Positions 1 through 12,579 of a stretch of DNA of 64,000 bases are shown piece by piece; position 1 is the first letter of the stretch; every line of letters begins with the position of its first letter. Location: assembly GCA_914767715.1 (NCBI GenBank), contig OU612075.1:13888001-13952000 (forward strand), given 5' to 3'. The DNA comes from Membranipora membranacea (Eukaryota; Bryozoa; Gymnolaemata; Cheilostomatida; Membraniporidae). The notes under the pieces were generated by a model. It had not been told where the DNA came from, made no database searches, and was given only the letters and a program-made list of their open reading frames with translations. The position numbers and the translations under genes were made by a program.

Positions 1-671
1 TTCCTTGTACTTTTGTGATGGCTTATTTAGTCAAACGGCAATGCATCTTTAAATTTAGAAATTGTGGCTAAATAGATTATATTTTAGTTGCTTCGATTAT
101 TTATTAATGCAGAAAGCGTGCTAAGAAGAATGAAATTGATTTAAGAGTTGGTGGTATACGCTAAGAGTGTCAGTCGCTAAGCACGCATGTATTGGAGGTC
201 ATGGGTTTGGTTAGTCCCCAGGGCTTGACAATAGGCAGGCATGGGTAACTCTTTGATTACAGATTTTTGCAAGAAACTGATCTATGAATACTGAATTGCA
301 ATCTATCTATTATGATAAAGGGAAGGTTGCCAAAATATGTGCATGTCTTGGTACTGAGCATAGGGATTCATAAGTTTAAATTGAGATAGGAGCTGGACAA
401 TGGTTTAACACAGCATAATTTAGTATTCTTGCAATTTAAATTGTAAGCAGAGGCTGTACACACAGCATTCTTTTCATGTAGGGTTATCATGTGCTGCTTT
501 TCATAATGATGTGTAATTGTGTGGCTAATTAAAATTGTTTTAAAAACAGGCGCTTGAGCTATTGTTTGGTGACAAGATTAAATGGACATAATCTCATAAT
601 AAGTGGACATAATCTCAAAATTATATTGCTATATTATTTTGAATATAATCATGGGCTAAGACCCCTGTAAC
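1..671. other. Intergenic, no gene seen
   Basis: No coding exon with sensible splice sites is visible. Around 150-235 there is a weak resemblance to a decayed tRNA-derived sequence: GGAGGTCATGGGTTTGG followed by TTAGTCCCC is like the anticodon-stem and B-box region of tRNA-derived SINEs. No convincing A box is present, so this is only a suggestion. Bases 664-671 are the left target-site copy of the adjacent MITE. Confidence 0.5.
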
Positions 672-1063
672 TAGTGCTGTCACGATATTATGATTCATAT
701 CCGGAATACCTAATCGCTCACACCTCATTATCGCGATTTAATAAGGTGACAGCTGAAGTCGAGTGCACAGCGGTAAATTCATTGTCACGGTTACTATGGT
801 CGATATATAGTTATTACTATTCCTCTTTGCATTCACACAATATCTTATCACACTTCAATTCACTCGCTAACTAATCTCAAAGATTATAACCATTTATTGA
901 TACCTAAAATCGAAAATACCGATAAGGAGAAATCGAAAATCGAAATTGGGACAAGGATTGGTTGAAAGCGAAGGTGTAAAATCGAAAAAACGAAATCGGG
1001 AAAATCGATGCCACAATCGGAATGGAGGCAGTCCTAGCCAAATACAAAATCGTGACAGCGCTA
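672..1063. mobile_element. hAT-type MITE, 392 bp
   Basis: The element starts TAGTGCTGTCACGAT and ends with the inverted copy ATCGTGACAGCGCTA, giving 15-bp terminal inverted repeats that match at 14 positions. It is flanked on both sides by the identical octamer CCTGTAAC (664-671 and 1064-1071). An 8-bp target duplication with T/CAGNG ends is the signature of the hAT superfamily. The interior is AT-rich, carries repeated ATCGAAAA-like motifs towards the right end and encodes no transposase, so it is non-autonomous. Open frames crossing it are not genes. Confidence 0.88.
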
Positions 1064-1071
1064 CCTGTAAC

Positions 1072-2158
1072 TCCTTGCTCTCTGTATGACATCACAGCCC
1101 TCAACACAGTGAACAATAATATCCTTGTGACAGGTAGATACCATAGTAAATACCTTTCATACTGTGATTTATCCGGATACCCAACTAACCATAATGACTT
1201 CAAGCTGTTGATGGTATATGGCCAAGGAGCTATTGGTGACTGCATTTGGGAATATTCTAGCTCAACTTAAGCTGCAAAATGAAATCCCTCTCATGCCTTC
1301 TCTGGTATTTACCTGATCATAATCGAATAGTAAGTAGAAAGTATTTTATATCTGATATAATATGCCTCTATAATATCAATACTACTACTATTAGGGCTTC
1401 TTTGAGGGAAAGATTTGGGATTTGAAATGTGACACTTATTTTTGTTTAAATCAGAAGCACTGCCCAATCTACTCTTAAACATTTTGCTTGAAAGATAGTA
1501 ATTTACTTTTGAAACAACCCTGATAAACTTCACTAATTTTTAATTGAAATTGTTTCCTCGATTAATTCTTGTTTGAAATGTGATAGTGTCAGGCTTTCTT
1601 GTGTATTTCGTAGGATTAAAATATTTTATAATTGTTTGATGGGTATCCCTGGCTCAAACTTTGTTCATATCACTGGTGAAGGTGGGTTGATTCAAGTACC
1701 AGTAGATGAATTATGCGACCTCATTTAATCCAACCACTCAAAAACTATTACCCAGTCCAGCAAAATTAAAAGCAGTAGTATTGAATTTGGATCGGAAATT
1801 GTAAATCAAATATCTATCACTATCTATTCAATTATTATCTTGCAAGTATAAGGGTTTATGGAGAGTTTTTTAACGACATTAACACAATTGATTGTTCTGC
1901 TTGGTGCTTGGAGTTTGAAAAATACCTGCATACAGGAAGAACTTGTATGCTGATAAAATTTCTAATGTGTGGAGACATTCAATTTTTGATCCTAGATTCT
2001 TCTTCTGTAAAGAATTCTCTATGTTTAGCCTGATACAAGGACGGGATATGAAAATTTGGGCAAAGTGGGATAACTTCTAGTTTATAATAAGAACAAAATT
2101 GTATGAAAATGAGAAGATAGCTCTACAGCAACTTGAAGCCAAAATACTTTTAATGAAC
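1072..2158. other. Intergenic, nothing recognised
   Basis: AT-rich sequence with short open frames only; no exon pair with matching phases, no RNA gene and no repeat boundary that I can support. Confidence 0.5.
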
Positions 2159-3845
2159 TGAGATACTTCTTACTAATGCAAGTAATTTGAATGCATGCTA
2201 TGTGGTGTTTACTTCCAAACTTATTAGTCAGCTTAGTGATGCTCATTTGTTAATTTTATCATGTTTGGTTTTACCTAGAATGGTTATTGAGAAACTAAAC
2301 ACCAAATAATCTCACAGGTATATTCATTTATTTCCTCATTTAGATGATAATCTTTGTTCCCAAAGCTCATTATTATTACCACATTTAATTTAATGAGCTT
2401 CAGTGTGACTCAAAAGGGATCGTTCTGGATTGTATGATATAATATGCACTCTCAAAATAATTTTTTTGTCACTTTTGATGTGAGTGATAACGTAATAGTA
2501 ATTGAGCAACAGGAAGTTTTCTATTGGTAACAATGATTGATTGGCTTATACTAGGAATTACTCATGACATATAGATCGGACATCATTTCAGATGAGGACA
2601 CAAGTACCGCATAAAAATTACATAATGAAAGTTTTCTTTTTCAGTTTTGTTAGCAGGCGACAATTTTGATGTATGAGTACTCCAATAATAACTTAGGAAT
2701 TAAGGCTAAGTGAGAGGGATTAGCTTTCCTTAGTCATTAATGGTTTACCATGCGTGTCAGGTCAGCTGCTGGCTGACTAAACCCGTCGTGAAATATAGTG
2801 CTTCAATGTTAGATATGCATGAGCTTGAGTCAACAGGTTCTTTCATTGATATAACATGCATCACAAAGCGTTGTACTACAAGCATTATCCATAGTCCTCT
2901 GAAAATATGGGTTTAGGCTGGCTGATGTAGAGGACTGGCTTGAAACTCCTAATCGATATCTCAGCCATCAGCTAAATTCAAGATCATGATTGCCAAAAAA
3001 TCATTCACTATCAGGAGAGGTTATTTTATAATTCAGATAAAAATCCATAAGGCACATGGTAAAATTGTTTACATGTGCGATAGAAAAGATACATGAACCT
3101 TTCTTTACACATTTCAGTCCATGATTTTATATGAAGAAGACTTCAGTGGAATTGAACTATTTAAATAACAAAATGGTACCTAATTTATCTTCCAACGCAA
3201 CTTGTTTGTTGTGACTGCCAAATTTGGTTTACACAGAGCCATGAATAAAATGTTTTAATGAAACCTGAAAAAAACCAATAAATCAAGAAGTGCCATTATT
3301 TGTAATCAGTAACAAGGCAGTACTATTGTATTTAGGCGTTTTGTGATACTTATGATTTATCCACAATCATTGTGTCATCACTATTTTTACATCATATTTG
3401 TCCAATCAAGAACGATGCAATACTCACCACCTGGTGCATAATGGAAAAGCTGAACATTTTCTTCGAATTTGTTCTTGGCATGCAGACGGCAATTTGTCAA
3501 TGTCTACCTCATTACAAATAAGTAAATATATATGTGAGTGTGCGTGTTTGTGTGCGTGTTCAGCAATACAAGATATGTTGCAAGACGGTTTCAACATGCT
3601 TTGGTAAGCAGCACCCTCAAGGCCTGGCAGGAATATGCTTTGATAGTATTCAGAATTTGCAAAATAAATCTTATGCACAGCTGACATTGCCACATTGCCA
3701 CATTGCCACATTGCCACATTGCCACATTGCCACATTGCCACATTGCCACATTGCCACATTGCCACATTGCCGCAGGATACAAGATTCATTCAGTGACACA
3801 CTGCACCTTCTCCGAGCCTTGCTCAAAACAATGAATTCTGTTTAA
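2159..3845 (+). repeat. Long noncoding repeat, copy A
   Basis: Two blocks of this stretch recur almost unchanged about 11 kb downstream. Bases 2159-2460 match about 13437-13745, and about 2975-3680 match 14303-15040 with only scattered differences. Shorter or more diverged parts recur at about 10.6-11.4 and 12.1-12.7 kb. The copy contains a GT-rich simple repeat near 3530-3565, at the same internal place where the other copies have one, and an expanded octamer at its end. No reading frame is conserved among copies and I found no terminal inverted repeats, so the class is unknown. Confidence 0.8.
3684..3771. repeat. Octamer satellite (CCACATTG)n, about 11 copies
   Basis: About eleven head-to-tail copies of CCACATTG sit at the end of repeat copy A. 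The equivalent position in the copy at 15.04 kb has only two or three imperfect units, so the tract expanded in this copy. Open frames on both strands here are products of the repeat. Confidence 0.93.
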
Positions 3846-4944
3846 TTCACTGAAAACCTTGACACAGACAGATGGACAGCATGTCATAATAAACTGCATT
3901 ATAGCAATAATATTACATACAGTATTTGCATTACCAGTTTCTCCTCCTTTGAAAATAAAAAGACAACTTACACAAATCCGTTATTTAATAATGTCAACAC
4001 TGTAGCCTATAGCTTTCAATCTGGCCACTGGCCATTGATATTTTGTTCTGATGACTCTCTCTACCCGTTGGTGATTTGATTTTAATAAGATAGATAAACT
4101 GTCAGCTCAGCAGCATCTTGCAGAGAGAATCCTCAAAGACATGCATAAGGATTTGAAAATGGCTACGTGGCTGTCAGCTGTCTTATTTCTCGTGTTATGT
4201 GGCTATCAGTAGGTGACATCTCAGACCCTCCCTGGGAATTAAAATATCATATAAAAATGTCATGCAACCAGCATTTTATGTAAATAAAAGTTTTAAAAAT
4301 TATTTGTGCAGATATTAATATAGTGGCAACATCTTATGAATGGAATTTTATTTATCAGCCAAAAATAAATTATCTAGCAAGTGTGAAATTTAAAACATTC
4401 GATTGAAGGATGCCTGCCAAAAGAATTGTATCCACAATTAAATTATTTATACATTAATTTCAATGCTGTCTATTTGCCAGGTCATTGTTACCATACTAAT
4501 TTAGTTTAGTTGTTTTGCCATAGAGGGAGGGGGGTCAATGTGGAATGACCTTAGCTGTTTGCCTGTATTCGGAGGCGCTCATCAACTATTTTTCATGGTT
4601 AGCGATGGTATTATGGAGCCCTCCCAAAGGATTCCTCATAGTTTGGCTGCTGGCAAGATTTTATTTTCATTATTGAACGGTAAGTAAATTCATAAAGTGA
4701 AGAAAGAAAAGTTACAATCAGAAGACTGGGCCACAGATAGCTGAATAGATTCAGTTGTAATAGAAAACTCATAAAACAGAAAAGGAATTCAAGAACTTTA
4801 TGTGATACATAAAATAGAAAGTTTATTACAGTGGTTATATACGTATATCACACAGACAGTGGGACAGGTAGGGTAGGTGATTTTAGCTAACATGACAGTC
4901 TATTCGAGCTGATGTGTTGTGCAGCAGCTGTTCCGATACAACTT
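3846..4944. other. Intergenic; possible isolated signal-peptide-like exon
   Basis: Mostly featureless. At 4159-4212 a short open frame begins MATWLSAVLFLVLCGYQ, which looks like a secretory leader, and the frame is open for about 25 codons upstream. I could not find a downstream exon in phase, so no gene is called. Confidence 0.35.
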
Positions 4945-4950
4945 TTTATT
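4945..4950 (-). promoter_or_regulatory. Poly(A) signal overlapping the 86-aa gene stop
   Basis: On the minus strand the stop codon of the small gene reads into AATAAA (GGCTAATAAAAAG), so the signal begins inside the stop codon and implies a very short 3' untranslated region. Confidence 0.55.
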
Positions 4951-5528
4951 AGCCATCAAGTTGAGCTTTCAGTTCTTTGAGCATATTCTCGAGCTGAGCT
5001 CTGTTTAAACGGCAAGAAAAATTGTACTATTTAGATTAAATGCAACTTTATTGTGAATCAAATGAGAAAGTCAGCTGACCTGAATTATTTATCATGATTT
5101 CCATGCAAGGCAACTTTCCTTATTTTTTACAAGCAGAGTGTACCAGCAACATTTTTATCTCAACTTTTTATATTTTGTGATAGTAATACAATCAATCAAT
5201 CAACTCTACTGTGAACCCAGACACAGTGTAAGCTATTATAACCCAAATTTAATGTAAAAAGTCATTAGGCTAGAAAACATCTTTACCGAGTGTTTGTACA
5301 ACATTTGTGAAAAAATTACCTCTTCTCGTCAGCTGAAGGTGTTGGAGCAGCAGTTGTAGTGGTCGGCTGTTGCTGACTCTCTTTCTCTTTGATAGACTGT
5401 CTGACCTTCTCCTTCTGTTCCTCTGTCAGCGCCTCATACCTGACATGAAATTCATCCCGACTCATTGGGCCCTTCTTGTCATTTCTTGGATGCATTCGTC
5501 TCAATGCTGACATATCCAAATCCACCAT
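4949..5528 (-). CDS. Small charged protein, 86 aa, two exons
   Basis: Exon 1 is 5528-5320 and exon 2 is 5000-4949, joined by a GT-AG intron in phase 2; the total is 87 codons with the stop. The chosen ATG sits in a strong context (ACAATGG). An upstream in-frame ATG 21 bases earlier (MYSHLGVT...) is possible, although the sequence before the chosen start also looks like a splice acceptor. The protein is very polar: an acidic and basic helical stretch (EALTEEQKEKVRQSIKEKE), a Gln/Thr/Pro linker, then a C-terminal helix ENMLKELKAQLDG. There is no signal peptide or membrane segment. It lies about 200 bases beyond the stop of the secreted-protein gene on the same strand. I do not recognise the family. 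Confidence 0.7.
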
Positions 5529-5647
5529 TGTCACTCCTAGATGAGAATACATTCAAATTATTGATATAATACTTGCCTGCTGCAAATATTGTGATATATA
5601 TATTCTTCAGTATTAAAATAATTTCAAAGCAAACTGCATCTAGTTCT

Positions 5648-5657
5648 TTATTTATTG
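5648..5657 (-). promoter_or_regulatory. Poly(A) signal for the secreted-protein gene
   Basis: Two overlapping AATAAA hexamers (AATAAATAAA on the minus strand) lie about 75 bases after the stop codon at 5732. Confidence 0.65.
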
Positions 5658-5731
5658 ATAGCTTTCAGACAAGGAATATCAATGCCTTTTGATTTATCTG
5701 AATAAGCTTGTGGATTGTGTATGATGTCATT

Positions 5732-8700
5732 TTATGTCATTGATGTTAACCCCACTGTATTGTTACCATTTGCCATCCTATGAGTCTTAGGAAGAGATCC
5801 ACTTTGCAGCTCGCTTTCTTTGCCCTTGTTTGGTGTTGTACTGTTTCCACTGGACCCATTGTCTAATACTCTTCGCAAAGCATCAACTAACCTGGATAAA
5901 AGATAACTGAAATTTTGAATTTGTGACAAGTTCATCTTGCCAAGCTTCATTATCTAACAATTCAGCGACTGTTAGCAAATTACATCATGCTGTTCAAATG
6001 ACGCCATATTGAAAGGAGGCCTTTAGATTTTATTAGAAAAGTGTGAGAAAACTTACACAGTTTCAATATCGTTAGAAGCTGATATAGCTCTCCTCTTACG
6101 TCCCAAAAATGGGCTGTAGGATTTTAGAGACTGTCCACAGTTGAATGTCACAGCACCAGAAGCGGTAGAGCAGACATTTTTAACCTGTGTGCTGCAGTCC
6201 CAATCAAACCAGACAAACTGCTGTGCAAAGCTTATGCCGAAATTGATAGTTGGAAAATCAAAGTCGTATTTGATTTGGAAGATATTTCCGAAGTTTGGAA
6301 ATCCTGTAAATACATTATAGTTGGGAATTATAAATGTTGATGCCATTGCTGAGATTGTTAAAAATTCTTGGTTTCAAACTAAGTTTTGCTGAAAGTAAGT
6401 TGTGAGTCTAAACTCAGATTGACATAGTAAACAGATTAGCTAATTCTTTCAATAAGATACACTGGCTTTGGTGCAGCATTATTTCCTAAATTTTGAAATC
6501 TGGGCCTAAAATTATTGTAGGATTGTCATGACAGTGGCGCTACACAATGACCCTCTGATGAAGAAGCACTTGAAAACAGTAGCCTGAAATTTCGTTCTAG
6601 GTTATAGTTGTGCAATTTGGTAATAATGACAGCATGAGATGATGATTTTGACGGCTTACCTGGCAGTGTGAACGAGGGAAGGAACTTGAGCAGTTCAGCG
6701 ATTGCTTTGTTAGCCAAATCAACAAGAGGTGCAAACACAGAGTCTATACCATCAAGGATGTCCTTCACGCTACAGTAAACACAGTTATATACTTTATATA
6801 TGCCATGCTTTAGGTTACACACTAAGTGCCTTGGGCCAAAGGAGTAATGAGTAATGAGCTGCCTGCTCCCGATCTGAGGGCCAGCGTGCAATTCGTCCAG
6901 TATGTAAAGCTAACCAAGGTTCTTGTCAATGTAATCAAAACAGTGTAAATGGGGAAATAACATAAAGTAATGGCAGAAAACAAATGGTTGTGTCCCTTTA
7001 TCACTTCTGGCATTTGATTTTCTTTGCAAAGTTGCATACCTGAAGCAAATGTTTCCAGCTCTCTTAGTTCGTAGAAGCATCTTGGCCTGATCATCACTAA
7101 GTTTTATGAGGGCTGTAGACTTAGTTTGAGTTCCTGTTGCACGTAAAGCTCTTCTCTTTCGTCCCCAACCTCCGAAGAATTCTTTAACGTCATTTGCTGC
7201 TTCTTTAACACCATTTCCAACACTTTTAGCTGCTTCAGCAATCTCCCTTCATATCATATATATTCGAGTATTAGAAAATGGTTGATGCTAACTAATGGAA
7301 GATTCACACTTTGAGAATTTTGATTGCCCTTTTCTATGCCACTATGACTAAACACTAAAAAATTGCCAAGGTCTAAAATTGTCAATAGCCACCATTCAAT
7401 GTGCTTATATGATATAATGAAATCGCCCCCCCCCCCCATATACGATCTGTTCAAGTTACCATAGGTAAGGTTCTTGTATTGCCATGTTCATAGTATCTGA
7501 ATGCAATACTCACTCAACAAGCTCAAGCTCAGCCAGTGCCTCTATGGGGTTAGGTATACACAAGTCTTTCTTTAGAGCATCCCGTATTTTGTCGAAAAAG
7601 TCTAACATAGGTTTCAGAGCGTCATAGATACTATCCATACTGTTAATGATGCCGCTTATGTCCGGCCAGTTGACATCAACCTCGGTGAATCTTTTAACAG
7701 TTGCACAGGCTGAGCCCAGTGTACCCAAACCTGGAAACAAAAACATTGATTCCAATATTAATTCAAGGGTTGTGATCAAAAGAAATACTTTGATAAAAAA
7801 ATTCAAGCGAAAGATTTCAGTCATTAGTACCATAAATTGGTCTACCAACTACGGGGGAAACAATTTCACAGCATTGCACAAAAAGACAGACAAATAAAAG
7901 TAGTAAAATTGGGGAAATAAATATACTCCATTGTGATCAGTTACAAATTATGATCTCGAAATTAAGTCTATAAACTCAACGTTAATGCATAGCCTATTTA
8001 GATAACCCTCTCAATTGAATTGTCATGAATTGAAAGTCTCCAGCTCAAATCAATTTCAAACCTAAATCTATATATTTTACCTTAAGCTAGAATAACCATA
8101 ACTCTATACAATCTACTAACCCGTTACAGCTTTACTAAAGCTTGGCTCGATGGCTCCTCCAAAATCTTCCAGTTTGTTTCCCAGTGATGTCTTTAAATTG
8201 CCCGACGACATTCTATTAACACAACTTCTAGCTGCCCCAACACCTGACTTTCCACCGTTACATGTTGATTTCAGCTTGTTGAGCCAAGTGTTAGCTGTAA
8301 AGGCACCAAAAGAATCAATATGAAATACTATGTAGTAATACATTTAGCCCAAACTAATACAAACTGATTAATTAAACATGGTAAATTACAGTAATGATTG
8401 TTCATATTGGGAAGTACTTGCGTGAACCTATGGACTGTACCCATTGACTTAATATATTAGTATATTTAGGTCTATTACATAATAAATTATTTTCACATGA
8501 GTTATGACTTACCTAGTTCACATTTATCAACTCCATCATCAGCTTTTTTTTTGTAAGGATAGACCTTGGAGTCGATCGTTTTCACTCTACTGTAAGCGCT
8601 GCCAAAAGGCCCCTTGGCAACATTAATGGTTCTTTGTAAGGTGCTGATGAGCGCTCCAATTTTGGGTATGTACTTCGTGATGCTAGTTATTGTACTGATG

Positions 8701-9572
8701 ACATCAAATCCATTATCAATCTTCCCCATCACATTCTTCAAGTTGCGAAGCTGGAATTTACAGATTTAACAATTAATTAGTTTATTAAGAGACTCTGTAA
8801 ACGAGTATGATGTGTTTGGTTCCTGATAAATTATTCAACAAACAAAAACTCTTCAAATACAGCACCTTTAGTAGTCATAGACAAACAAGACATTGACCTC
8901 AATCTACAGGATATGTGTCAGAGCCACAGTAGGATACAAAACACAGTTTGGGGGCATAATATTAGCTGTGTGTAAAATCTTAATTGTCTCTCCGTATCAT
9001 TCATCGCTCTTCTGCTCTCTACTTCTATGATATCTATCGTATTTAACAGGCTTTCCTTTCTGCCAGCCCTCCCTTTTTTTATCAAGGCACTTTATGAAAA
9101 AATATAAATTTGAAATGATTCAGTTTGACATAGTCTGCTAAAAGAAACAAGTACAACTAAAAGCTTTTGACGACTAAAGAAGAAGATGTATGCATGATAT
9201 TTTACCTTTTGAATATAATCGGACATGGTTTCAAGAGACTCTTTGACATCGGTAACACAATCAATGTCGGTACCCACTTTGGTCACACATGTTCCTAAAC
9301 TGCTATAGAACTTATCTGTGTTTGTGGAGTAAGCAGCAAACGCGCCGCCTAACAGCATTGATACCAGAATGATAACCCTGTTAAATAACAGAAGATGAAA
9401 CATTGTTATATAATTGAAACTGAAAACCATCTAATAATTATTGCAAGTTTATAATTCTAAAATAAAAGGATATATACTACCCTGCTAAATAACACTGAAT
9501 ACTGGGTTACTCAAATTTGAAAAGGGTTAGAAAACTAGGAAAAGCTTTTGCATTTTGAACACATACCTCATG
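5732..9572 (-). CDS. Secreted protein with three furin-type sites, 509 aa
   Basis: Nine exons: 9572-9568, 9377-9206, 8750-8513, 8294-8121, 7730-7514, 7246-7040, 6769-6660, 6303-6057, 5891-5732. All junctions are GT-AG with matching phases and sum to 510 codons. Exon 1 codes only ATG AG; with exon 2 it gives a signal peptide (MRVIILVSMLLGGAFAAYS). The mature part is largely helical and poor in cysteine. Three furin-type motifs are present: RKRR at residues 298-301, RTKR at 328-331 and RKRR at 443-446. The first and third follow a glycine (GGWG-RKRR and PFLG-RKRR). Exon 8 is aromatic-rich with Cys411, Cys419 and Cys430. An alternative end is possible because reading past the exon 8 donor meets TAA at once. 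The family is not recognised; it could be a cleaved precursor or an extracellular structural protein. Confidence 0.82.
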
Positions 9573-10599
9573 CTTGCTTCGAACCAGGTTGGTTTCTGAT
9601 TTGACTCTTTACTTCCCAGGTTTATATACCCTTGACATGACGTTGTCATTGTTTATGTTTTGACATTTACCATTTCATTGCCACCAGCGTAATATAAGAA
9701 TTATACTCAGATCATGACTACACAAGGAAGTCTATAAGATTTAATGACATCCTAGCAGTTCCACGAATAACTAATTTGCATATTTGTGTGGTTACAGTTT
9801 AGATGGATGAGCTTGGGTTCACACTACTTCAACTGCCAAACAATATATTTAGAGCTCTTGTTATTACAAATAAACTGCAGCTAAACTGAACTCCCCGCAA
9901 AACGCTGCATAGACTGGTACTTTATGCCATCATGAAGCAAAGACCCAAGCTATTTCTTCCCTTGCATCATACTTAAACTCTAATCAATTCTAAAAGTAAA
10001 CATTCTATGAAAGATTCAAAGTCCTTGGCTTTCCTTGAAGATTCCAAGCATTGCATTAAGATTTGAGTCTGGCAGAAAAATACTTTTCAATTCCATAAAC
10101 ATGGACAGGGTATGTTGGATATCCTGCAGGAAAAAAGATTCATTTGACACTTCAGTTCATTGCGTCTTTTAACGGGTCTTTTTTTGTTGGGCACGTTAAT
10201 TGTTGAGAAGACAGGGACAGTTCTTGCTATTTATTTTAATGTGGACAGGTGCAAAAATAGTGAATTATATAAAATTCAATGAACAACTTTCAAACCGTCA
10301 GACAAATACTCATATGCATATGATTGTCATACAGTTTTATTGCCTCATTTTTGATGATAAGGCCCTATACATTGGTGTTGAACCTAGAAAAAGAGGCACT
10401 ATGTTGTGATATCGCTAAAACACTGCTGACTGTATACAGATAACACAATAATAATTGAGCAATAGAACGCTATTGTCTTCCCCATCATTTATGATAATTT
10501 AGAGCCCGCGGGCTTAATCTCATTAACAGTCAGTCGATGACATCAGGACAACTCCATGAATTCATAAGCTTGTCATATAAAATCACATTTAATTAATTG
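9573..10599. other. Upstream region of the secreted-protein gene
   Basis: This contains the 5' untranslated region and promoter of the minus-strand gene. A TATA-like TATATACC lies about 45-50 bases upstream of its ATG, around 9620 (minus-strand sense GGGTATATAAACC). The rest is AT-rich with no exon I can support. Confidence 0.45.
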
Positions 10600-12547
10600 G
10601 CATGTTGTCAGATGTTGTAATTCAGTGGGTAAGCCTGTTTTTCCCTTTTGGTTATGCAGGGGTAAAGAAGGAACTACCAAATAATCTCACAGATTTATTT
10701 CCTTATCTGGTTAATAATCACTTTCATCAAGGCTTATTATTATTACCACATTCAATTAAGTAAGCTTTAGTGTGACTCAAAATGATTGGTATGACATAAT
10801 ATACAGTCTCAAAATAGTTTATGATTTTAACATAACCCCAATTATAAACAATGTCGAACGACTAGATTCAAATTCATCAGTGGTAGCAGGTTAAAATGTC
10901 TGCCCATTTCGAAAATTTCTAATACCATAGAAACAGGTTTCAAAGAGACAGCCGACTCCGGGAACCCCAAAATCCTCATTCTTGGTTGCTATTATGGAAA
11001 TTTGCTGTGAATTTGAATTTTTTGTTCACACAGTATTTGAAACAAAAGATTTTAAACAAACTTAACTGCAAAATGGTCCAAAATATAAACACGCAAAATA
11101 GATTCTAATTAACTTCTATTTCTTTCTGAACTTTGGTTTCTGTGACAATCTTAGAACAAATCTAGCAAAGAATATGAAATTTTACAAACTGTGATTTTCT
11201 GTGTTATTTTTATGGGTTACAAATAATGATTCACTGAATTGCCGCTAAAGGTGGATTGATCATTTCAGTGTAAGAACCTAGGTAAGAGCTCTGGAATGTG
11301 TAAACAATACCAATGATTGATTGGCTTATACTAGGAAATTATTGATGTCATCTGCAGTTACAGCCATTTTATAGGAGGATGCAAGTACCCCATAACATTT
11401 GCACAAAAAGACCTTTAATTTATGAGCCAAAAAAATCTACATCCTTCAACAAACTGGCTTCTTTCATCACACATGCAAGATATGACTCAATTGCACCTGC
11501 CCTGATAACCACCAATATAAGAATAAAAAGAAGCGTTGTTTGATGGGTGAGTTGGGATACTGCCTATCTTGCTAAAATATCATTCTATGCGGAATATTTA
11601 GAGCTTTCATAACAGTAAGATTGAACAGGCTGACTTCAGGGAACTCTTAAACTATGGCTTTGGGCTCAAACACCAGTACGAGTTTTTTAAACCTCGCCCA
11701 TGAAGGCCAACCAGCAGTATAGGTCTATTTTATCTATTGAAAGAAAAAGCGGGGATCGAGATCAGCACAGAGCTTAAAATTCTCTCAGTTATCATTTTAA
11801 TCTAATTCTAACATTGTGAGGTTGAATATCCATGGACAGTTTTATTTTATTGGCATTTAAATTTGCGAAATTATGCAATTTCCAAAATTGGGAAATTACA
11901 ACATTCAACATTACAACAGTTCTACATTGGCCTTTCTCCATCCACAGCAAGCATTGTAAGATAAAAAAGTTTCAAAACAGAGATTAATTTGCCTCTGTGT
12001 GATATTTATCTCCAAAGTCATTACAGAGCTGAGAAATGGTTATCGATTCACTTTGTCAGTTGGGTGTGGCCTAGTAAAAGAGGAACTATTAAAGTAAAAT
12101 AATCACACTGTTATTTATTTGATAATCTCTGTTCTGGATGCTCATTACCACTACCACATTCATTTTAATGTGCTTAAAGTGTGAGTCTTGCTTATGGTGA
12201 CTGCTAAATAATGGTCCACATAGAGCCGTGATCGAAATGTCGTAATGATAATGAAACCTGAGAAAAAGCTAATAAATCACTAATTGTAAGCTTGGTATAA
12301 ACATAAAGTTGCATTATTTGTTATGACTAACAAGGCAGGTATTCTATTTTGGCATTTTGTGATTTGTGATTTTTGTCATTTCATGTCATCACTATTTTTA
12401 CATCATATTTGTCCAATCAAGGACAATGCAATATTTACCACCTGATGCATAGCGGAGAGAGCGGAACATTTTCTTCGAATTTTCTATCGCCATGCAACGG
12501 TGATTTGTCAATGCCGACATCATAACAAATAAATATATACATTTGTG

Positions 12548-12579
<32 letters not shown>

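Noticed and set aside
904-1270. Open frames on both strands around 1 kb
   Set aside because: They straddle the boundary of the hAT MITE and have no splice or homology support.
3424-3845. Overlapping open frames on both strands rich in MWQCGNVA or LPHCHIAT
   Set aside because: They are translations of the CCACATTG satellite; an 8-base unit stays open in several frames by construction.
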